From positions 1 through 24,083 of the forward strand of contig NZ_FNLM01000011.1 in the NCBI RefSeq assembly GCF_900105725.1: a DNA stretch of 24,083 nucleotides. The letters are read 5' to 3'. The number at the start of each line of letters is the position of its first letter. Within the stretch, counting starts at the first letter, position 1. The stretch comes from Gordonia westfalica (GTDB lineage: Bacteria; Actinomycetota; Actinomycetes; Mycobacteriales; Mycobacteriaceae). A program made the position numbers and the translations under genes. Positions 17,504-24,083 of this stretch are shown one piece after another. The notes under the pieces were generated by a model that was not told the DNA's origin, searched no databases, and worked only from the letters and a program-made list of their open reading frames with translations.

Positions 17504-18097
17504 ATGGCAGTCGAACACTCTTACGTGGCGCAGTCGCTCGACGGCGGCGTCTACTGGCGGGCACCTCTGGGTACCACGCTTCCCACCGCTCCGGTCGAGT
17601 CGCCGGAAGACCTGAACGCCGCGTTCGAGGACCACGGAACCGCGGCGGTCGACGGCCTGTCGGTCGGCATCACCCGCACCTCGAACACCGTCAAGGACTT
17701 CGACGGTGGCGACTACGTCGATGTGCAGACCGAGTACGGCACCAGCTTCAAGATCAAGCTGCTCGACGTCGACCTGCCGTCGGTGAAGCGGACCGTCGCA
17801 GGTGACGACAACGTCACCCTCATCCCCGCTGCCGGCGGCAAGGGGCAGCGCTACCACGTCCGCCACAACTCGTCGCAGCTTCCGCTGTCGGCCCACGTGT
17901 TCGCCACGAAGTGCGGCAAGAAGTTCAAGACGTACGTCGTGGAGAAGGGCCGCGTCTCGGAGATCGCGGAGTGGAAGGACGAGTCGCAGGACGCGTCGGG
18001 CGTGGAGTTGACGATCCGAGCGTTCCGCAACTCCAACGGCGACTACGTCGACGAGTTCGGCGACGTGGACGGCATCGCCGCCACTTCGGGTAGCTGA
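17504..18097 (+). CDS. Major tail protein (tail tube subunit), arm 3
   Basis: This 197-residue protein should polymerise into the tail tube around the tape measure protein. Start ATG 17504 has GAAAGGGG eight bases upstream. The sequence is that of a soluble beta-rich protein without signal peptide or membrane segment. The N-terminal stretch is SLDGGVYWRAPLGTTLPTAP, a common entry segment of actinophage tail tube proteins with a Gly-Thr-x-x-Pro-Thr pattern. The middle has repeated short strands (VGITRTSNTVKDF, YVDVQTEYGTSFKIKLLD). The C-terminal third, with ELTIRAFRNSNGDY, resembles tube-subunit ends. Its neighbours are the tail terminator upstream and the frameshifted chaperone downstream, which makes the identification secure. 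It is followed eight bases later by a strong stem-loop, fitting a highly expressed gene whose transcript is insulated from what follows. Confidence 0.9.
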   Translation: MAVEHSYVAQSLDGGVYWRAPLGTTLPTAPVESPEDLNAAFEDHGTAAVDGLSVGITRTSNTVKDFDGGDYVDVQTEYGTSFKIKLLDVDLPSVKRTVAGDDNVTLIPAAGGKGQRYHVRHNSSQLPLSAHVFATKCGKKFKTYVVEKGRVSEIAEWKDESQDASGVELTIRAFRNSNGDYVDEFGDVDGIAATSGS

Positions 18098-18104
18098 CCC
18101 GTCT

Positions 18105-18135
18105 TGCCCGGGGAGGTATCTAGCCTCCCCGGGCA
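18105..18135 (+). terminator. 12-bp stem-loop after the major tail protein gene (arm 3)
   Basis: TGCCCGGGGAGG pairs perfectly with CCTCCCCGGGCA around a seven-base loop (TATCTAG), seven bases after the stop codon. No U-tract follows, so it may be a partial terminator or a 3'-end stabiliser that raises major tail protein mRNA above chaperone mRNA. Tail operons commonly have such a structure here. Confidence 0.65.
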
Positions 18136-18173
18136 CACAATCTCGGCCTGGCGAAGGGGTGTCATGTTGTCCC

Positions 18174-18188
18174 TGACCAGGAGCCGCG
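18174..18188 (-). repeat. 15-bp leader element, inverse copy
   Basis: TGACCAGGAGCCGCG is the exact inverse complement of 17466-17480. It can alternatively pair over 9 bp with GCTCCTGGT at 18210-18218, or over 9 bp with TCCTGGTCA at 18246-18254, just before the chaperone ATG. The pairings are mutually exclusive. Confidence 0.6.
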
Positions 18189-18218
18189 TCCTTTTGCCAG
18201 GCCGGGGCTGCTCCTGGT
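18176..18218 (+). promoter_or_regulatory. Alternative stem-loop in the chaperone leader
   Basis: ACCAGGAGC (18176-18184) pairs perfectly with GCTCCTGGT (18210-18218) in the leader between the major tail protein stem-loop and the chaperone start. It would free the TCCTGGTCA site at 18246-18254. Regulation is an inference from pairing only. Confidence 0.4.
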
Positions 18219-18258
18219 TGAAGTTCTATCCCAATGTTGAAAGGTTCCTGGTCAAACC

Positions 18259-18690
18259 ATGTCTGTTCCCGAAGGCTACGCAGTAGCCCCCTCGTCCGAC
18301 GATCACCTGTTGAAGTTCGCCGTCCCCATCCCCGGGCGCGATCCGGTACTGGTGTCGATGCCGCCGCGCAAGTGGATGGACCCCGCCGAGATCAAGAAGT
18401 ACCAGGACTGGATCACCCCGTTCGGGGAAGCGGATGTGAAGATCGCCGAATGGGCGAACAGCCTCAACAGCGCGGAGAAGACGCTGCCGCGCCCGGTCGA
18501 CGCAGAGGAAACCCTGAAGGGTTTCGAGGAGAAGGAAGTCACCCTCCGGTGGCTCAAGCCGTACGTGTCGGCTGCCGAGTACAAGCTCCTGATGACGAAG
18601 ATCCCTGAGGGCACCATCCAGTGGATCAAGAAGCAGCTCGAAGATCCTGACATCACAGTGGGGGAATCTTCGGCCTCCGCCGACTCCTAG
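18259..18690 (+). CDS. Tail assembly chaperone, zero frame (lambda G analogue), arm 3
   Basis: This protein should bind the tape measure protein and keep it soluble before tube polymerisation. The 143-residue short form stops at TAG 18688-18690. Start ATG 18259 is preceded by GAAAGG at 18239-18244, an unusually long 14-base spacing. A small GGTT/AACC hairpin (18243-18246 with 18255-18258) fills the gap and may adjust spacing or access. The protein is acidic to mixed-charge and helix-rich, with PPRKWMDPAEIKKYQDWITP near residue 35 and TLRWLKPYVSAAEYKLLMTKIPEGTIQWI in the C-terminal half. This pattern is typical of actinophage chaperones. Position after the major tail protein and the frameshift signal near its end confirm the role. 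Confidence 0.88.
   Translation: MSVPEGYAVAPSSDDHLLKFAVPIPGRDPVLVSMPPRKWMDPAEIKKYQDWITPFGEADVKIAEWANSLNSAEKTLPRPVDAEETLKGFEEKEVTLRWLKPYVSAAEYKLLMTKIPEGTIQWIKKQLEDPDITVGESSASADS
18660..18666 (+). promoter_or_regulatory. -1 slippery heptamer GGGGGAA (arm 3)
   Basis: This lies in the zero frame as GTG GGG GAA. Backing up one base re-pairs the GGG codon perfectly and opens the -1 frame, which continues to 19070. A stem-loop begins five bases later. The exact slip codon is inferred. Confidence 0.7.
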
Positions 18691-19070
18691 ACGAGCACGG
18701 GGAGGCCATCGAGTACGACCTGATTTCCCGCGGCCTCAGGTTGCGGGATCTCGGGAAGCCCTGGTTTTCATGGACTGACCTGCGGGCTATTGTCCGCAGG
18801 GCTCGCACAGACCACGCAATGGAGCTGTTCCGGGCATGGAATCCTGACACTTGGCTGTGGTCTGATCCGTCTGTGATGCTCTTGTCGGAGGTGGCGACGA
18901 TCGTTTCCGACCTCCGATACATGCAGGCGTTGACCACGTTTAACGAAGTGCCTGAGATCTACTTCCCGGCCCGGTATGGGCCGCCTCGGGATGACGCTGC
19001 CGAAGCTACCGAGGGCGAAGGTCCCAGCGAGGCTGAGAAGGCTCGGGCGGTCGCGGCGTCGATGCGCTAG
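18663..19070 (+). CDS. Tail assembly chaperone, -1 frame extension (lambda T analogue), arm 3
   Basis: This C-terminal part of the long chaperone is reached by -1 frameshift. If the slip occurs after GGG 18661-18663, 135 zero-frame codons are joined to 135 codons of this frame, giving a 270-residue fusion. The region begins GIFGLRRLLDEHGEAIEYDL, then has KPWFSWTDLRAIVRRAR and SVMLLSEVATIVSDLRY, and ends in a low-complexity acidic/Ala tail (DDAAEATEGEGPSEAEKAR). The segments around LDEHGEAIEYDL and the Trp-x-Asp-Leu motif match the second frame of actinophage chaperones. The longer form would contact the tape measure; a low long-to-short ratio is normally needed. The stop TAG at 19068-19070 overlaps the convergent lipoprotein stop. 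Confidence 0.82.
   Translation, partial: GIFGLRRLLDEHGEAIEYDLISRGLRLRDLGKPWFSWTDLRAIVRRARTDHAMELFRAWNPDTWLWSDPSVMLLSEVATIVSDLRYMQALTTFNEVPEIYFPARYGPPRDDAAEATEGEGPSEAEKARAVAASMR
18672..18707 (+). promoter_or_regulatory. Frameshift-stimulating stem-loop (arm 3)
   Basis: GGCCTCC (18672-18678) and GGAGGCC (18701-18707) form a 7-bp stem over a 22-base loop that contains the zero-frame stop codon. It begins five bases after the heptamer, which is ideal spacing. Pseudoknot formation cannot be judged by eye. Confidence 0.6.
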
Positions 19071-19540
19071 ATATCACCGGACTTCACTAGTTCGCCGCCG
19101 AACTGTCCCGCAATCTGGCCTGCCATGACCGCGTTCTGGTCGAGGCTGATCAGCCAGGTTGGTCCCGTTACGTAGTAGTGGCGATCGCCAGTGATGTCTC
19201 CCGTGATGTCAGAGTGCTTTACCGATGCAGCGATTCCCTTCGAGGCGAGGTCTTCTGAGAACCACACACTCAGTCGAGCTTCGGCCGTTGGGGTTAGTGG
19301 GCACGATCCGTGCTCAGCCTTCGGCCCCGAGGTTGCGTCAGTAACCAGGCATGGGAAGCCGGCTGAAGTTAGTCCGGCCGCGAGTTGACTCACTGACGTG
19401 TACGCACCTGCGACTGCAGGGGCAGGTGCGGAGGCCGACGATGTCGCAGGAGCCTTACCGGCCTCGGGGCTTCGGTCGCTGCACCCAGAGGCGGCGAGGG
19501 CGAATGCGATTACTGGGATGGCAATGCATGCACGTTTCAT
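19067..19540 (-). CDS. Secreted lipoprotein of unknown function, antisense cargo gene (arm 3)
   Basis: This 157-residue protein has a clear lipoprotein signal: MKR, a hydrophobic stretch (residues 4-16) and the lipobox A-S-G-Cys20. It should be exported, lipid-modified and held at the outer face of the cytoplasmic membrane. Residues 21-45 are an Ala/Ser/Pro-rich linker. The rest is a small domain with two cysteines (FPC and GSC) that could form a disulfide, and a late YYVTGPTWLISLDQ strand followed by an AGQIAGQFGGELV helix. This pattern resembles many small actinobacterial lipoproteins of unknown function. It is the only gene opposite to the tail operon and overlaps the chaperone stop through a shared CTAG. 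Codons such as GTA, CCA, TCA and CTA are more frequent than in neighbours, hinting at separate origin. A superinfection-exclusion or lysogenic-conversion role is possible but unproven. Confidence 0.82.
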   Translation of the reverse strand: MKRACIAIPVIAFALAASGCSDRSPEAGKAPATSSASAPAPAVAGAYTSVSQLAAGLTSAGFPCLVTDATSGPKAEHGSCPLTPTAEARLSVWFSEDLASKGIAASVKHSDITGDITGDRHYYVTGPTWLISLDQNAVMAGQIAGQFGGELVKSGDI

Positions 19541-19546
19541 CTCGAC

Positions 19547-19552
19547 AGGATA
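19547..19552 (-). promoter_or_regulatory. Candidate -10 box for a leaderless lipoprotein transcript (arm 3)
   Basis: On the minus strand this reads TATCCT, six bases before the lipoprotein ATG. It is the arm 3 copy of the site at 14993-14998. Confidence 0.4.
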
Positions 19553-19576
19553 AGCCGTCAGTGCGACGACCCGAGA

Positions 19577-19582
19577 TAGAAT
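19577..19582 (+). promoter_or_regulatory. Candidate -10 box for the endonuclease transcript
   Basis: TAGAAT differs from TATAAT at one position and would start transcription near 19589, directly at the stem-loop 19590-19619. No strong -35 is visible. It would allow the endonuclease, and by read-through the tape measure gene, to be transcribed independently of the upstream operon. The arm 2 counterpart is at 14963-14968. Confidence 0.35.
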
Positions 19583-19589
19583 GGAGCGA

Positions 19590-19619
19590 CCCCGGAGGTG
19601 CTACCAACACCAGCCGGGG
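19590..19619. promoter_or_regulatory. Stem-loop in divergent intergenic region (arm 3)
   Basis: CCCCGG (19590-19595) pairs with CCGGGG (19614-19619), and GGTG (19597-19600) with CACC (19608-19611), around a seven-base loop. It lies in the 117-base gap between the divergent lipoprotein and endonuclease genes. It could be the 5' end of the endonuclease mRNA or an operator-like palindrome. Confidence 0.6.
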
Positions 19620-19657
19620 CCTAACCCACTCGCTTGAAGCACCAAGGAGGGGCTGCC

Positions 19658-20365
19658 GTGAAGGCTACCCGAACCCGACGTCCATGTCCGACATGTGGAT
19701 CACCCATCGACCGAGGTCCCGGACAGCATGCGTACTGCTCCGACGAATGTCGCCCCATCTGCGAGCACCCCACATGCGACCGCCCTACGCGGGGCATGCA
19801 GACGGTGTGCGACTCGCACCGGGTTCAGCTTGATCGCCACGGCGAACTCCGGCCGGACACGTGGTCGAAGGAATGGGTGTGCGTCGTTTGCGGGGCAGGT
19901 GTCCCGAAGGGGTCGGGGCGCCGTAAGCACTGCTCGAGGGGCTGTCAGCAAACCGACTCTCGATACAACGGGCGTCGCCCAACGACGGCGAAATGTCGGC
20001 TATGCGGGCAGGACTTCTCCCTACAGCGGCGCACCGGGGCGAGGCTTCAGCGCACCGACACTCAGTGGTGCCGCACCTGCGGTAGAGAATCCCCCGAAGC
20101 GCGCCGATATCTGAAGTACGGAATCACCCCGGAGGAGTACGCGGCCGCGATGAATCGGGGCTGCGACATCTGCGGCGAGCGCGTGGGGGCGCTACATATC
20201 GACCATGACCACAGCTGCTGCCCTCCACGGAGTAAGCAGTGGCGAACCTGCGGGCAGTGCGTCCGCGGATTCCTCTGCGGATCGTGCAACCGCGGATTGG
20301 GCCTACTGAAGGATGACCCGAACGTGCTGCGAAGCGCGATCGAGTACCTCGGTCGAAAGGCCTAG
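19658..20365 (+). CDS. Endonuclease VII family HNH protein with N-terminal zinc knuckles (arm 3)
   Basis: This 235-residue protein of the recombination endonuclease VII family is a His-Me finger nuclease type that resolves branched DNA in T4 and is often found as a free-standing homing-like nuclease in actinophages. GTG 19658 is chosen because AAGGAGGGG lies just before it. The N-terminal 150 residues hold four Cys clusters: C10-x2-C13 with C27-x3-C31, C35-x4-C40, CVVC with HCSRGC, and CRLC with WCRTC. The family core follows: KYGITPEEYAAAM, CDIC (169-172), LHIDHDHSCC (His183 and neighbours probably catalytic and metal-binding), then CGSCNRGLGLLKDDP (CGSC 207-210). It lies in the insertion between chaperone and tape measure, divergent from the lipoprotein gene. 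Nuclease identity is strong; whether it acts as a homing nuclease or a resolvase is open. Confidence 0.88.
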   Translation: MKATRTRRPCPTCGSPIDRGPGQHAYCSDECRPICEHPTCDRPTRGMQTVCDSHRVQLDRHGELRPDTWSKEWVCVVCGAGVPKGSGRRKHCSRGCQQTDSRYNGRRPTTAKCRLCGQDFSLQRRTGARLQRTDTQWCRTCGRESPEARRYLKYGITPEEYAAAMNRGCDICGERVGALHIDHDHSCCPPRSKQWRTCGQCVRGFLCGSCNRGLGLLKDDPNVLRSAIEYLGRKA

Positions 20366-20389
20366 AAACAGCGCATACATACGGACTCA

Positions 20390-20428
20390 ACGAACACCCC
20401 TAAGGCCATGAGCCTCTGGGGTGTTCGT
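20390..20428 (+). terminator. Stem-loop between endonuclease VII and tape measure genes (arm 3)
   Basis: ACGAACACCCC (20390-20400) pairs with GGGGTGTTCGT (20418-20428), enclosing AGGC/GCCT. It starts 25 bases after the endonuclease stop and ends 18 bases before the tape measure ribosome site. Without a U-tract it may only attenuate, because a full terminator here would silence the tail-tip genes unless they have another promoter. Confidence 0.6.
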
Positions 20429-20460
20429 CATTTCTGGCGGCAAGCAAAGGGGGTGGCAGC

Positions 20461-23400
20461 GTGGCCACGGAGCTAGGTGTTGCCTACATTTCCATCGTTC
20501 CAGAGACGAGCCGTATCGCTCCTGGCATCCGTAACGCGCTCAATGGTGCTGAACGCGGCGCTGGTGACACTGGGCGTCGCATGGGTCACACGATGTCCAC
20601 CGCCCTCGGCACGGCGCTGGGGATTGGCGTGTCGAAGGCGGCGGGCGCAGCATCGAAGGTGCTGCAGGATGCCCTGTCGGCAGGCTACAACCGGATCACC
20701 ACCCTGGAGAAGGCGGACATCCAGTTCCGCAATATGGGGCTGTCGGCCGGTGACACGAAGCGTCAGCTTGCCGATCTGAATGACATCGTCACCGGCACCT
20801 CGACTTCGCTGGCTGATGCAGCGGCGGCAGCAGCGATGCTGGGCGGTGCTGGCGTGGCGGCGGGCGACGACATGAACAACGCTGTGAAGGCGTTGGTGAA
20901 CATCTCTGCGGCCTCTGGCGCCTCGGCGCAGGACATCGGCCTCGTGATGATGCAGATCAAGGCGTCGGGCAAGTTGATGGGCTCGGAGGCGTTGCAGCTG
21001 GCCCAGCGCGGCGTGCCGATCTATGACCTCATTGCGAAGTCGATCGGCAAGACGACTGCCGAGGTCCGCACCCTCGGCGAAGAGGGCAAGATCTCGTTCG
21101 ACCAGGTCGTCACGGCGATCAACCAGGGCACCGGCAACCTCGCGAAGGAGATGGGCGAGACCCTTCCCGCGAAGCTCGCCAACTTCCGGACCGCGATGGG
21201 CCGCCTGTCGGCTGCGGGCATGGAGCCGTTCCTTCTCCGCGCCAAGGGCGGCGTTGTCGGCCTGACCGAAGCAGTAAACGATCTCACCCCGAAGATGAAG
21301 GATTTCGCGCTCGCCGCGGACGCCAAGATCTTCGACCAGTGGGTGCCGCAGCTCAAGGGTCTGTATGCAACCCTCGAGGGCTCGGGAGCTCTTGATCGAG
21401 CGGCCGAAACCTTTACGGCGCTGTGGGATTCACTGATGGAACTCGGTCCTGCAGCGCGTACGATTGGGGCGGCACTCGCGGAAGCGTCTGCGTCGCTCGG
21501 CGTCGGCGGCTGGCAGGTGTTCCTGGCGACGGTCCAGACGGCGTCGGGGATTCTGCAAGGACTCGCCCCGGTGCTTCAGACTGTCGGCGATCTCATGGAG
21601 GCGCATCCGGGTTACGTCACCGCAGCGCTCGCGGCGTGGTTGGCGTTCCGAACCGTGCCCGCAATCCTGGGGCGCGTCACGACGGCGCTCGGCCCGATGC
21701 ATACGGGAATCAGTCGTGTCGGAACGGCGTTCGGCGGTGTGCGTCCGGCAATCGGCAACTTCACCGACGCCTATCGGACCTCGCTTGGCTACATCCGGCA
21801 GGCGAACCCGCAGCTCTCGACGGCCGGCGCCCATATCCGCGTCCTTGGTGCCAACGCGGGAATGGCCGCTTCCGGCGGACTCAGCGCACTACGTGGGGCG
21901 GCCGGTGGACTGTCTGCGGCATTGGGCGGCCCTTTGAATATCGCGCTCATGGCTGGTGCCGCATATCTGATGATGGGCGCGCAGGCTCACGCCGATGCGA
22001 CGCAGAAGGCGAAGGCTCAGTCGCAGGCGGTGAAGGAGCTTGCGGAGTCCCAGAGGCTGATGGGTGCCGCTTTCCGTGAGTCCCGCGGTGCCATGAACGA
22101 TGACACCTGGGCCAAGGCTGCGGAACAGGTTGGGGCGTACCAGAAGACGCTGAGCACTGCCGCCGATCAGCACAAGTCGACGTGGGAACAGCTCAAAGAG
22201 GTCGGCGGCCTCTTCAAGATGGCATCCGGCTCGAACGAAGTGCTGAATGAGAACGCCGAGCGAGCCATGGCGGCTGAAAAGGCGATCCGCGATCTCGGGA
22301 TGTCCAACGAAGAAGTCGCCCGCTCTCTGTACGGCTCCGACGGACAGTGGAAGCTGCTTGGTGACCGACTTGCCGCCACTGGCGAGGGCGGCATCATGGC
22401 GGCGGGCCAGCTCTCGAAGATCCGTGATGAGTTCATGCGCCAGCGCGAGGCGGCTGGGCGCGTGGCGCCTGGCGTCTCCGAACTCGGCGAGGCAATGCGC
22501 GTCCTGGGCGACAAGACGTCGACCGCGGCGGAGAAGACACGGGCGCTGAAGTCGGCGCTCGATGCGTTGAACCCCGCCCGCACTGAGGGTGAGGCGATTG
22601 CCCGTCACAACGACGTGATGCGTCAGGTTGCTGACTCGACCAAGGAGGCTATCAACCAGTCTGAGGGGTTCGGTGCGGCGCTCCTGAGTCAGAAGCTGGG
22701 CATCGACACGGCAACGAAGAATGGTGCTGCGCTCCGGCAATCGCTGGTGGACATTGTGGACGCCACAACTGATGCTGCCGCGTCGGGTGCTGATATGACG
22801 GAGCGGAATCGTCAGAACCAGGAGGCTCTCGCCCAGTTGGCGCGGCAGTATGGCCTGACTGGTGAGCAGATCCGTGCCGCTGCAGACAAACTCGGTCTTG
22901 ATGACGTCGAAGTGACGGTGGCCCTGAAGGGTGCCCCTGAGGCGGTCCAGCAATTGGCGGCGATCTCCGCCAAGTGGAATGACATGCCGACCCAGAAGAC
23001 GATGACGATCGACAGTTCGGCGGTTACCAAGGAGACGCAGGGTCTGCTGGAGCGGCTGGGTGCGACGGTTGAGCGGATTCCGAACACCAATCAGGTGAAG
23101 ATCACTGCGGATGATGCGGATGCTCGGGCGAAGATTCTGATGGTTACGCAGAACATCGCCGTGCTGAATGCGCTGCGGGCGAACCCGAAGGTCGACCTCG
23201 ACAAGGCTATGTTCGATCTGCGAAATAGTGAGGCCCGGGGAGCGCTTGAAGGGCTGGATCGTACCGCTGTGTCGCCGGCTGCTGGGCTAGTTATTGACCA
23301 GTTGCTGCAGGGCAAAGCCGTGTCGATGGAGCAGCTGAATACCCTCTCGCAGACCACCGCGAATCCCAAGGTGGATATGGAGATCGCTGCGATTATGCAG

Positions 23401-24083
23401 AAGCTCGGTCTCATCAACACTGAGCTAGATCGGGCCGCCCGGGAGCGTCAGGCATACATCAATGTGCAGACTCGTGGTCTCAACCTCGGCGACACTACCC
23501 CGAGTGGCCAGGTGTGGCGCGGTCCCGGTCTGGCGAACAATGCTGACGGCTCGGTTCGCCGCTACGCACAGGGCGGTATTCGGGATCTCGAGCAGTATGC
23601 GAATGGGAAGTTGCCGAACCAGGCGGTCATCGAGAAGGCGCGCCCGAACACTCTGGTGCAGTGGGCTGAACCTGAGACTGGTGGTGAGGCGTTCATTCCT
23701 CTGGCCCCGGGGAAGCGGTCCAGGTCGACGAGCATTCTCGCGACAGTCGCGGACATGTTTGGTTACCAGCTCATTCCGGATGGGAATGTGCCGAACAGCC
23801 TTTCGGGGTTGCTGGGTGCTATCGCTGTGGTGGTGTCAAGCGTTTGGCGCAGGCTGCTGGCGTTGATGGTGTTCGCCGGTTCGCTGACGGCGGCATTCTG
23901 CGTCGCCTCGCTGAGGGTGAGGGTGCGTCCGGCCCGCTGACGGGCTCCCCGTATGTGTGGGGTGGCGTGAACTGGGGCGACTGCTCTGGTGCCATGAGTG
24001 CGTTCGCCCGTAAGGCTGCCGGTTTGAACCCGTTCGGTGGCGTTTCACCACTGCCACGATGGGTGCGCAGATTCAGCAGATGG
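20461..24083 (+). CDS. Tape measure protein, N-terminal part (arm 3, cut by window end)
   Basis: This is the third copy of the tape measure gene, from GTG 20461 (AAAGGGGG at 20446-20453) to the end of the window. It is open for about 1120 codons, then one G is missing near 23826 (GCTGTGG where arms 1 and 2 have GCTGGTGG). The apparent end at 23940, with an Arg-rich tail, is therefore false. After 23940 the true frame continues with the NlpC/P60-like segment WGGVNWGDCSG. A further substitution near 24028 and a lost G near 24041 follow. The N-terminal half is the reference for this part of the protein: MATELGVAYISIVPETSRIAPGI, the AQRGVPIYDLIAKS motif, a Gly/Ala-rich hydrophobic segment around residues 480-505 and long helices typical of a tape measure. 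Confidence 0.9.
22357..24083 (+). repeat. Terminal direct repeat, right copy
   Basis: This is the partner of 1-1724. It has fewer errors than the left copy until about 23826 and should be preferred for the tape measure sequence up to there. Confidence 0.93.

Larger units (their letters stand above)
17287..24083 (+). repeat. Inverted-repeat arm 3
   Basis: This is the inverse complement of 10461-17258, with only about five single-base differences: one in the stem-loop near 18110, one each way near 23500 and 23826, and two near the window end. Confidence 0.95.

Noticed and set aside
19634..19657. Upstream TTG start for the endonuclease gene
   Set aside because: It would place the strong AAGGAGGGG site inside the gene. 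GTG 19658 has the correct spacing.
19351..19833. 160-codon plus-strand ORF overlapping the lipoprotein and endonuclease genes
   Set aside because: It crosses two well-supported genes on both strands and the divergent promoter region, and has low-complexity Arg-rich content.

Overview
The window is the tail-morphogenesis region of a siphovirus that infects a high-GC actinobacterium. The evidence is GTG starts, strong purine-rich ribosome sites, a tail terminator > major tail protein > frameshifted chaperone > tape measure > Dit > Gp37-like order, and a ReqiPepy6 Gp37-like minor tail protein. A Rhodococcus- or Gordonia-like host is my inference; the sequence does not prove it. I see no host chromosomal gene, integrase, tRNA, CRISPR array or defence system.

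The window is not a simple stretch of genome. It holds one unit of about 11.2 kb written 2.15 times in alternating orientation. Arm 1 (1-6026, +) holds the tape measure C-terminal part, the Dit-like gene and most of the Gp37-like gene. A 129-base non-palindromic centre (6027-6155) follows. Arm 2 (6156-17258, -) carries the whole unit backwards: Gp37-like, Dit-like, tape measure, endonuclease VII, a lipoprotein on the other strand, the two-frame chaperone, major tail protein and the end of the tail terminator. A 28-base centre (17259-17286) follows. Arm 3 (17287-24083, +) repeats the unit forwards until the tape measure is cut by the window end. Bases 1-1724 are the same sequence as 22357-24083, so the window would close into a circle of about 22.4 kb: an inverted dimer, or the trace of reading round a dumbbell. 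Both turning points lie inside genes. An amplification, library or assembly artefact is therefore the first explanation.

The arms differ mainly by single-base indels in short homopolymers. These are densest in the first 2.2 kb and the last 0.3 kb, so the broken tape measure frames there are almost certainly sequence errors. Arm 2 is the best template. Restoring two bases in it gives one continuous tape measure of 1792 codons with two muralytic domains, NlpC/P60-like and lytic transglycosylase-like, separated by a charged coiled coil.

The genes form a late operon. The tail terminator and major tail protein come first, followed by a strong stem-loop. The chaperone comes next, with a -1 slippery heptamer and a downstream stem-loop that should give a 270-residue fusion. 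The tape measure then sets tail length, and the Dit-like and Gp37-like proteins build the tail tip with overlapping starts and stops. The most biological oddity is a 1.39-kb insertion between chaperone and tape measure: a divergent pair made of a secreted lipoprotein (antisense to the operon, possibly leaderless) and a zinc-rich endonuclease VII family protein, bounded by stem-loops. A short repeated element, TCCTGGTCA, near the major tail protein and chaperone starts can form competing RNA helices. I found no complete new multi-gene system. The cargo pair and these RNA elements are what deserve a second look.
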